From assembly GCF_020080835.1 (NCBI RefSeq), contig NC_058162.1:13607522-13671521 (forward strand): a stretch of DNA of 64,000 bases. Reading direction: 5' to 3'. Positions 55,023 to 64,000 of this stretch are shown piece by piece. The notes beneath the pieces were generated by a model. It was not told the DNA's origin, searched no databases, and worked only from the letters and a program-made list of their open reading frames with translations. The position numbers were made by a program, and so were the translations under genes. The DNA comes from Cotesia glomerata (taxonomy: Eukaryota; Arthropoda; Insecta; Hymenoptera; Braconidae). Every line of letters starts with the position of its first letter. Position 1 is the first letter of the stretch.

Positions 55023-55503
55023 ATTTTTCATAAATACAATGTACGTATGACAATGCAATGACAATAACTTTAAATACTGGAAAAAAAAAAAATGATAATT
55101 TCTCCTTTTGACAGTGTAAATAATTGCAAGCTTTAGCTCTCTAAAATTTGAAAATTTTTATATGTTTGCAACTTCTTGAAACTTGATATCTTTTTATCTA
55201 TTAAAATTTTAAAGAATATTTATCAGTGATTTTTTTTTATAGAAAATTGAATTTTCTTCAAGAATATGTTTTTAGGATTTCGAAAAAAAGTTTTTATCAT
55301 ATTTGCTTAGAAAGTTCAACTTTCGAGCGCTGAGTAGCGTCCGAAAAGGTACTCATTTCTAGAGGCTCTACCATACCGCCTTTTTTCCGCAGCCTAGGCC
55401 GAAAAATTTACTTCCCCCTTTTTTTCCGGACTGCAGTACTATAATTACTATTTAGTGGCACTGATTATTTCTCTTTTGGAAGTTCATTGCAAAGAGAACC
55501 TAA

Positions 55504-56947
55504 CCCGTGTAAAAAAAATTTCGCCCTGAGGAATCTCGCATTTTGAACCGCTCATGAGACTGAGCGGAACTTTGAGCGGAAGATTTGCGGAATATTTCAA
55601 AATGATGAAGAGCATGGACGGACCATAAAATTAAAAAAAAAATATTGACATCTATTTTGGACCAAAATGAAGGAATTCTGCTTATCTATGATGTTAAAGA
55701 CTCAAGACTGCGACAAAACCTTCTAAAATCTTCCGGAAGGAATATCTCGACTGATTTCAGGTAAAACTGCGGAATACAAAAAATAACAATAAGGCCGCTA
55801 AAATTCCTGAAATCTTTCGGGCTGGGTTTCTCAGGTGCTTTCAGGTAAAACTGATAAATACAAAAAATTTATAAAACTGGCACTAAAATTCGTAGAATCC
55901 TCCAGAGTAGATTTCTCGAGTGTTTTCAAGTAAAACTGCGGAGTACAATACATAACGTAAATGCTGTTAAAATTCCTGAAATTTTCCAGAGTAGGTTTCT
56001 CGGGTATTTTCAAGTAAAACTTCGGAGTACATAAAATAACGTAAGTGCTAAAATTCCTGAAATCATTCGTTATTTTCGGTATTCCGCAGTTTAACCTAAA
56101 AGTAACCCGATTACTCCTTCTGGAAGATTCCAGGAATTTTAGCAGCACTTTTTATTTTTTCCAATTTCCAAAGTATAATTTGATAGTTTCCGAGACTTTC
56201 CCTCCGAAAGATTCTACGGATCTTAGCAGCACCTTTTTTTTACTTTTTATATTCCGGAGTAGGACCTAAAAGTACCCTAGTGCTCGGTCCGGGATAATAC
56301 AGGAATTTTGGCGGCAGTTTTCTTAATTCAAGTATTTAAAGTATAACCAAAAACTATCCTAGATGCTCTTTGCGGAAGATTCTAGGAATTTTAGCGGCAC
56401 TTTTTTAATATTTCATATCTTGAAGTGTGACCTGAAAGCACCCTAGTTACTTTGCTCGGAAAAATCCAGGAATTTTAGCGGCACTTTTCTCATTTTCAAT
56501 ACTCTACAGTCTTATCTGAAAGCACCCTGGATGCTCCGTCGGGAAGATTTTCGGAATTTTGTCGGCACTTTTGTTATTCTCAATGTTCCACAGTTTTCCT
56601 TGATACTTCTTTCGGAAGATTCGAGGAATTTCAGCGGCCTTTTTTTCTTATCTAATATTCCTCGGTGATACCCGAAACTAGAGCAGAATTTTTCTTCAGG
56701 ATCTTATAGGAATTTCAGTGGTCCTTTTAAGAGTTTTGAAAATAATACAAATAAATCCGAATTTGCAAATTATCATTTAGAGTTGGTGCAAATATTATTT
56801 TAAAAATTTTATGGTCCGATTGCATGCTCCTTACGATTTTAAAATGTTCCGCCAACCTTCCGCTCAAAGTTCCGCTCAGTCTCATGAGCGGTTCAAAATG
56901 CGGGATTCTTGCGGGATTCCTCAGGGCGAAATTTTTTTTTACACGGG
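55504..56947. mobile_element. 1.4-kb element with ~140-bp inverted ends and inverted internal arrays
   Basis: The ends are CCCGTGTAAAAAAAATTTCG (left) and the mirror CGAAATTTTTTTTTACACGGG (right), and the similarity continues for ~140 bp with CATGAGACTGAGCGGAACTT. Inside, ~83-bp units (ATTCCTGAAATCTTCCGG, TTTCAGGTAAAACTGCGGA) run in one orientation from about 55690 to 56070. They then run in the opposite orientation from about 56085 to 56730. The whole element folds as one giant hairpin. No transposase frame was seen. Confidence 0.85.
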
Positions 56948-57364
56948 AATGTTAATAAAATAACAACAACACTATTTTACTAACCATTAATACACGGAGA
57001 GAAATGGACAGTGAATACCACTATACCTCTAGGACCTCAAAACGTTAACATCCGTTGAAAACTCGATTTTCGAAAAACGGGATGGATCCAATAAATTCAC
57101 AACTTTTTAAAATTTTCAATTTTCTCAGTCCAAGTAGATTTAAAGTCCAAGTAAATAAATTTTACGAATTTAATTAAAAGTAAAATATTTAGCAACCGCG
57201 CACACTAAATACGTTCCAAAATTGTTTTTTTAATTTTTAAATTTACAACAAAATTTTTTGAATTTCCGAAAATCATAAATAATCATATCGGTTACTTGGA
57301 TTTTTTAATTTTTTTATTTTATATCTTTTTGTAAAGAAAAAAACTAATTTTTTTTTCTTAATAG

Positions 57365-57427
57365 TCTTATGAACGTGGACTTGGCGCGATTTTTTTACAG
57401 TGAAACTGTTTTTGTTAGGATTTCATT
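57365..57427 (+). repeat. Fragment of the foldback element arm
   Basis: TATGAACGTGGACTTGGCGC and ACAGTGAAACTGTTTTTGTT followed by GGATTTCAT match the right arm end of the foldback elements at 10665 and 48128. The matching left arm is absent. Confidence 0.8.
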
Positions 57428-57605
57428 TTACTATGGTACATTTCAATTTCTACCATTTGCTATGTCTGATTTCATTTGTTTCGGAAATTACTATGGGCCA
57501 TTGTAAAATTTAATTCTGAGTCAATAAGGTTCACTAGTAATATGCACCATTGTAAAATCTAAAATCCATGCAGAATAAAAAATAATGGAAATTTCTCACC
57601 GTGTA

Positions 57606-58331
57606 GGGGAGCCTGGGGCACGACGGCCCCCTTAAGCCGATTTTTCTTTTTTGTGGCTTTCAACCATCAAATTCCTTTATTTTCCATCTATTTCGAACAA
57701 ATCAGTCGAAATTTTGCAAAGAATCGAAAAAATTTTTTTTTTATTTTCTGGGGCACGATGGCCGCCCCCTCCCAAAAAAATCATATAAAAAAAATTTTTT
57801 TTTTACTAAATCTATTACCATCAAAATCTAGAAATTCTTCTCCCAGAAAACGTCGTAGAGGAAAAACCACGATTCTTACGAGTCTTGAGTATCGCCGAGA
57901 ACTCACAGAAAAAAAAATCAACATGAAGCAAAAAAAAAACGACCTCAATTAAACTAAAAAATAAGAATAAAAACAATAAGATCAAAACCAAAAAATTAAA
58001 AAAAAAAAAATTAAAAAAACAGTTCACCCTAAAGGCCATCCCTGCAACTTCCCGCTAATTCCATTCCTGGGCGCTTAAAATTGTACTCATGATTTATGTG
58101 ATATTTTGAGCTCACTAAGTTCAAAGAAATAATATTTCTATGCATTTGAGCTCTCCTAGTACAGCTGTTTTTCGGCAACTGATTTTGAACGACTTATGTT
58201 TTTTTTTTTTTAATATTTCATAATTAAAAGAGCATTATGAGTCGTGCACTTTTAGATTTTCTAAACTTTTTTTGCTTAATTTTTGAGGGGGGCCGTCGTG
58301 CCCCAGGGGCCCTTCATGCCCCAGGTTCCCC
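57606..58331. mobile_element. Pogo-like non-autonomous element with TA target sites
   Basis: TA lies at both edges (57604-57605, 58332-58333). Ends GGGGAGCCTGGGGCACGACG and the mirrored CGTCGTGCCCC...GGTTCCCC form inverted repeats; the right end carries an extra GGGCCCTTCATGCC. On the plus strand, 57823-57950 encodes SPRKRRRGKTTILTSLEYRR, which resembles the C-terminal tail of pogo/jerky-type DDE transposases. It also contains the inverted AACTTCCCGC end at 58021-58165. Confidence 0.75.
58021..58165 (-). mobile_element. AACTTCCCGC element, inverted end fragment
   Basis: GTTCACCCTAAAGGCCATCC then CAACTTCCCGCTAATTCC match the complement of the right end of copies 1 and 2, followed by ATTTTGAGCTCAC-like sequence. 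It is nested inside the pogo-like element. Confidence 0.8.
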
Positions 58332-58333
58332 TA

Positions 58334-59250
58334 AATAAGTAAATTAATAAAAATTAAAAACGATAAATTAATGAAATAATTAATATTAATTATAAGTAAT
58401 AATTCTCATATCAATTATCAAATTATTGTATCAATTTTTGATTAACAATGTATCAATTAGTCCTTTTTTTTTTGTTAAATTAATTTTTATATATTTAAAA
58501 TCTTTTAACTTTTAAACACAAAATAATAATAATTCAGTGATAATAATTCAATTCAATTCATAAAAGTTTGCAATGTTTCAACAATGTTACTTTATGACGT
58601 TATCACGTAAAACTATCGTCCGTAAACTGGCTTTACAGACAACCAATTTTTTATCACTTGAATTTGGTGTAATTACTGAACTAGACAATATATTGAATGT
58701 CGGCAAATTGCATCAAAAAGCTCATTTATTAAGCTTCAAATTTCAGTCCTTAGAAGTGGTAATCGTTTAAATATTTTACTCATTTTAGAGTTTGTTCAAA
58801 CGAACAGTTTTATTGTTGCAGCTATTTCATAATTATTGGCTGTATCATAGTGTAAACATGATGTAGATCGAAATTAATTATTGAATTTTTGTAATAAATA
58901 AATTGAGTTATATATTATTATTAATATTATTTTATGAAAAATAAATTTTCTTTATTTGAGAAATCTACTTCCATCTCAGTTGCTAAATGGCTTTTTTTTT
59001 TTTGAATAAATTAAAGTATATTTTTAAGGTGGAAAGATAGGATTGGACGTTTCAAACAGCAAATTGGTTTTCTAAAATTTTAAGTAAAACTGGGTTTACA
59101 AAACAAGGTGAAGGTTTTAATTAAATGTCAAAATTTTTTTTTTACCAAACATCAGAAAAAATTCGAAAATCACGCATTAAAATCGTATATCTAACTCTTG
59201 AATATCTCCTGTTGAAATAAGAATTAATTGTATGTTCTCCAATGGTTTCA
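58334..59250. other. 3' part of the 14.6-kb intron
   Basis: AT-rich sequence ending at the acceptor AATGGTTTCAG before 59252. A 65-codon open frame near 58573 has no recognisable domain and is not called. Confidence 0.5.
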
Positions 59251-59251
59251 G

Positions 59252-59533
59252 ACAAGCAGCTCCACAGGAAATGCAGATATGGACGTCGACGATTCACTCA
59301 ACGATGGAGATACTACTTATAATGTTCATCGTGAAGATGGACATATCAGTACTGAAGATAGAACCTCTGATGTTTCTGGTGCTTCAGGAAGAGATTATCA
59401 TATTGGTAATTTAAATAATGATAATAGTAATTTTATTAATGATCAAGACGGCGATGACGACGGAGTTGAGAACATCGAAGATGATGATGATGATGATGAT
59501 GAAGATGATGATGATGAAGATGATGATGATGAA

Positions 59534-59575
<42 letters not shown>

Positions 59576-61852
59576 GAAGAAGAAGAAGAAGACGACGACG
59601 ACGATGAAGATGAAAACGATGATGATAATGATAATAGTACTCCATATTTTAGTTTTAAAAATATGCCGAACGCCAACGTTCATTTAATTGCTAAACGCAA
59701 TATGACTGCAAAAGACCACATACTTGCAACCATTGCTATGTCAGTACGACATCGATTATCGTACGAAGCTACGATTGATAATTTAAAATGGATAAAATCT
59801 ATATATCATCATAATTCGATACCAACCACTAAAGATGAACTTTGGGAGTGTCTGACTCGCAATAACAATTTATTGGAATATCATTATTATTGCAAAATTT
59901 GTCGGGATTATCTTGGCTTAAAAAATTCTAAGACAAATAAATTGCAAAAACAATGTCGATGTGGTGCTTGTGAGCCAAATGATGAGTTGGAAACGAATTT
60001 AAATTATTTTATATACATAAAACTGGCTGCGCAAATTGAAGAACTGCTAGCATTACCAAATATTAGTGATTCATTGAAATATAGATTTCGGCGAGTAAAA
60101 AAGGATCCAAATGCTTATGAAGATATCTACGATGGAGAAGAATACAAGTCTTTGAGTGCCCCTGGAAACTTATTGGAAAAATGGCATAATTTTTCGTTAA
60201 CGATTAACACTGATGGATGCAAAGTGGCTAATTCATCAAATGCAAGTGCATGGCCAATTTATGCCGAAATCAATGAATTACCACCGCATATGCGTAAAAA
60301 GCATATGCTCCTTGCGGCGATATTTGTAGACGAAGAACATCCAATAATGAATAACTTCTTCAGACCATTTACTGATGAAATGAAACTTCTCTATACTGAC
60401 GGTGTAAAATGGAATCCTACCAATATAACAGAAGTCACGTCAAGATTCATCGTCACAACATGCAGTCTTGATGCTCCAGCTCGAGCAGCAGTCGCCTGTG
60501 TCAAACAATTCAATGGAGAATTTGGATGCTTATTCTGCTATGCAAAGGGTAAAAGTTTGGGCCCTGGTAAATTCGTATATCCTTTAGTTCAATGCTATAA
60601 GAGATTACGAACAGACAAAGAAATACGTGCGGATATGAAAGAAGCTTACATGACTAAGAAAGTAGTACGCGGGGTAAAAAATGTTTCAGCATTGATAACT
60701 TTGCCATTATTTAACATCACCAAGGGCGTTGTTGTGGAAGCAATGCATGCTATATTTTTAGGGGTAACTAAACATCATTCAAAACTACTTATAACGGAAA
60801 CTAAAGCTCCATATTATATTGGTAGTCCCGACCATCAGAAAATAATAAATGAATGTTTATTAAAAATTAGACCTCCATCATGCCGTTCTCGGAAACCACG
60901 ACCAATATCGACGTATCTAAAGTGGAAAGCAACTGAATGGAGAAACTGGCTTGATTACGCGCCTATTTGCTTGCAACAAGTATTACCAAGAAAATATGTT
61001 GATCATCTAGCACTTTTATCGGAATCAATCCATATTTTAAATAGTGATAGTATAACTTTGGCAAATTTGGACCGTTGTGAAATTTTACTAAAGAAGTACG
61101 TGAGGCTCTTTCAAAAATATTTCGGTGTCAAAAAGATGACTTCGAATATTCATTTATTGACGCATATAGTACGTGTTGTAAGAAACTGGGGTCCAATATG
61201 GGCCCATGAAGCCTTTATCTTTGAGGCTTGGAACAAGAGAATTATGGAATTTATAACCAGTCCTCATGCTCGAACGAACCAAGTCGCAACACGTTTCTTA
61301 ATGTATAAGTTTATCATAACTTCTTTGTACGATGAAACAATTTCCCCGGAAACAAGAAAGTTCATTGCAAAACTATTAAAAATATCCATAGAAAACAATC
61401 GTGGTGATGTTAAGAATCGTATAATAGGCTTAGGAAAGTGTATAACACGCTTACCTACAGAAAATGAACTCGCAGCTCTGGTAAATGCTGGATATGCGCC
61501 TTTAAATATGACATGTTACAATAAAATGACATTGAATGGAGTACGATATGAGTGCATTAATGAAAAAAAGACAAAATTTTGTAACTCGACAGTTTTTGGC
61601 GGTAATGACATTTTTGGTAATATAACTGCAATAGTGAATTTTCATCATAATAATGAGACAATTGGTGGAATTATAAATCAGAGAATGAGACTAGTCAACC
61701 GTGCATTTGAAACTGAATATATTAATGAAGTAATGATATCTGATGAGATAATTTTTATTAAAGAATCTGAATTTATAAAACCAGCAATCCAAATTCTCAC
61801 GTCAAGCCAACTATTTGTCATCAAACAAACAAATTGCTGGGAAACGGATTAA
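59252..61852 (+). CDS. CACTA/Tnp2-like transposase-derived protein, main exon
   Basis: The exon adds 866 residues. It opens with a short Ser/Asp region, then a D/E tract of about 60 residues encoded by GAT/GAA repeats (59455-59630). The conserved part follows: a putative Cys pattern (CKIC, CRCGAC), the Tnp2-like box LTINTDGCKVANSSNASAWP, NELPPHMRKKH, GCLFCYAKGK, VEAMHAIFLGVTK, and the C-terminal DUF4218-like region SNIHLLTHIVRVVRNWGP and EAWNKRIMEFI. The MH box usually carries an Asp that here appears as Glu, which may affect catalysis. No CACTA terminal repeats were seen around the gene. That and the long intron make a domesticated or old copy plausible. The frame upstream of 59252 (MYVLQWFQ) is intronic readthrough. 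Confidence 0.88.
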
Positions 61853-61937
61853 TACATGTATTTAAACTGTGTATAAAGTTTTGTAACTATCACGTAGCAG
61901 ATATAATATCCAACAAAGTAACCGAAATCATATTTAT

Positions 61938-62166
61938 TAGTGCTGTACAATTTGGCCGTTTAAACCGGCCATAAACTTTAACCAGGTTAATTAGTTCAGG
62001 AGCCAACTAATTAACTTAAACTAGCCGGTTAAATTAATTAACTAGTTAATCGGTTAAATTAGTTAATTAATTTAATCGGTTAGTTTAAGTTAATTAGTTG
62101 GATGCTGAACTAATTAACCTGGTTAAATTTTATGGCCGGTTTAAACGGCCAAATTTTACAGCACTA
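61938..62166. mobile_element. hAT-like MITE with 8-bp target duplication
   Basis: Identical ATATTTAT octamers flank the element (61930-61937 and 62167-62174). Ends TAGTGCTGTACAATTTGGCC and the mirrored GGCCAAATTTTACAGCACTA are inverted, and the whole 229 bp folds on itself. An 8-bp target duplication with TAGTGCTGTA-type ends fits the hAT superfamily. It lies 85 bp after the stop of the CACTA-like gene, so it may be in its 3' UTR; AATAAA follows near 62197. Confidence 0.88.
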
Positions 62167-62174
62167 ATATTTAT

Positions 62175-64000
62175 TATTCGAGTAATTATTGTGATTAATA
62201 AATATACTAGCTTACTTGTTAATATGTAAATAGACATTAATTTTCCTAAACTTAGTGAACATATGAAATTAATATTAAATTTTATGAACTACGAGAAGAT
62301 TTGTTTTTTCTCATTTGTTAAATCCTTCAAACTTCTTTTTATCCTTACATTAACGTTATTATAAAGTATACCTTCACAGATGTCATATACATAATAAATA
62401 TTAAAGCTGTTTCAAGATTTCTTATTTTAATACCAATGAAGAATTTATCTACTTTTAAATATTTTTTAAAATTTTAAATGTAACAACTGTTTTAAAACTC
62501 GATTCGGTAACTTTTTTTTTTGTTTAAAAAGATCAAAAAATATTAGTCAAACCTAGAATTTAGTCCATTTTTTCAATGGAATAAGACAACAAAATGAAAT
62601 GACCGACTTGTTACAAAATTATGTTGAAGTAGTAGTTAGTTTATGCATTATTCAACAATGTTTTTCTATTATTTAATTTTTTTCTTAAGAATAAAACTGA
62701 TGGAATTTCCGAATTAATTAATAAACAAGTAATTCAAAATTTATTGCAATAAAAATTTTTGGTAACTCCACTGATTCACTTCAAATCTACAAGATAAGAA
62801 TTCAGTAAGTATACTTAAAATACTCAAGGACTATTCTAATGTGAGAATTCATTTAAATGTTCAATGACACCTCTTACGTTTTTAAAAAGTCGTAATTTTT
62901 TAGCAAAAATTCAGTAATCTCTTGAAATCAAATAAATTATTTGTTTAGTGAATGACGTTCAATGGATTTCCGAACCCAAAAAGCTCCATCAATTACTCAA
63001 TTGTTGTTTAGCTTATAATTCTTAAAAGAAAAAGTCAACATTTAATATTGATTTGTTATCTTCCGTCTTGTAGAGTAATGTACATTATGGGACATTTCAT
63101 ACGAAATCTTCCATTTTTTTAAGTAGATCATTCCAATTTGTTTTCAAGATGTAATGTGTGTTTGAAGCTAATTGAAAACATGCCTATGAACTTTTTCAAT
63201 TTTTTTTAATGTCCTCAGAAAAAAAAATAATTTTATTCAAAATTTTTCATTTATGATTTTTTTTTATTTATTGAAAAAAAAGTCGATTGTCGAAACTTAA
63301 AAAAAAATCTTCCAGAGTACTTCGATTAATTTGAGAACTTTTGAGCTCTATCCAATCGTGAGTGAACGACATTTAGTTCGATTGTTTGTGAATTTTTTTT
63401 CTCTTTCGTTTGGTCTTAAAATTTTTTCATTTTGCTAATTGCGTTCCAATATTTAACAGTGATTTTTTTTAATCCAATCATAAAATTTTACAAATTCAGA
63501 AATCTATTTATAGCAAGACTGATAATCTAAGAAAAACGTGTTGAATTAAAATCGCGTGTGTTAAATCTTGAAGGATTTTAGAAATTTTCACAAAATAAAA
63601 ATAAAAATTCATTGGAATACATAATAAATTGAAAAAGTAATGATCTGGTAAGTTGTAATTTGATAGTTGAAATCCTTAAATTAATCTAAGTATTGATGAA
63701 AATTTTCTAATGGAGCATGCATACAGTCAATATCGACATTTTTTCTGAACTGAAAAAAAATGATGAAGGCAGAAATTTTGAATAAAATCAAATGTTTTAT
63801 GAAAGAACATTTAAAAACAAAATTTTAAAAAAACCACTCGATTGGTATATTTATTACCACGTTGGAAGCATTTAAATAAAAAAAAAAAAAAAATGAATAC
63901 TCAACAAATTTATATCTCAGGAGCGGATGGTCAAGAAAATTAAAAAAATTAATGGACATATTTTTTTTGGTCTTGGAAACATGAAATCTAAAAATAAATC
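62175..64000. other. AT-rich right flank
   Basis: I see no coding sequence, array or paired inverted repeat in this last segment. Confidence 0.5.

Noticed and set aside
57821..58039. Phe-rich minus-strand frame
   Set aside because: It is the antisense of the pogo-like remnant and adjacent A-rich runs.
59411..59687. Several long open frames on both strands made of single-residue runs (Met, Ile, Ser, His)
   Set aside because: All are out-of-frame or antisense readings of the GAT/GAA tract inside the CACTA-like coding exon.

Overview
This window looks like an AT-rich arthropod nuclear genome, most probably a hymenopteran and plausibly a parasitoid wasp (inference). The signs are spliced genes with GT-AG introns, long AT-rich spacers, microsatellites, satellite arrays, and many eukaryotic transposons. 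Bases 33901-34000 are an assembly gap. No rRNA, tRNA, CRISPR or bacterial operon was seen.

Layout. 1-3742 (minus) is the 5' part of a BEL/Pao LTR retrotransposon: a 414-bp LTR, a primer site, gag, and a pol frame running off the left edge. 3743-9070 is satellite DNA: a ~91-bp family, then a second family with ~270-bp higher-order structure, both interrupted by mobile elements. 9121-10707 holds a decayed mariner-like transposase joined to a 1.1-kb foldback element. 12.5-16.1 kb holds ankyrin fragments around a less AT-rich patch of broken, unidentified coding sequence. 16.6-24.5 kb is a decayed Helitron (minus) whose RepHel core is flanked by a Ulp1-like (C48) protease on its N-terminal side and a USP-like (C19) domain at its C-terminus. 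24.5-26.0 kb holds minisatellites.

The right half has three gene models with splice sites that I could follow. A tyrosine-recombinase-like, Crypton-related gene (26797-31932, minus, six coding exons, all introns phase 1) carries zinc fingers at its N-terminal side and a SANT-like C-terminus; its largest exon has three frame changes. A BEN-domain gene (34989-42027, minus, eight coding exons, all junctions phase-consistent) has introns filled with a palindrome, a 101-bp tandem array and a dispersed repeat. A CACTA/Tnp2-like transposase gene (44513-61852, plus) has a 46-codon first coding exon separated from an 867-codon second coding exon by a 14.6-kb intron. That intron is a nest of MITEs, foldback elements and a recurrent repeat family. 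The BEN and CACTA-like genes are head to head, with a locally GC-richer patch at 43.98-44.23 kb between them.

The window reads as repeat-rich chromatin in which three genes of transposon-like or chromatin-factor-like type remain largely readable. The points most worth checking are the two-protease Helitron, the gag-TAA-pol retroelement, the recombinase-like gene, and the unidentified coding remnants at 12.8-14.5 kb.
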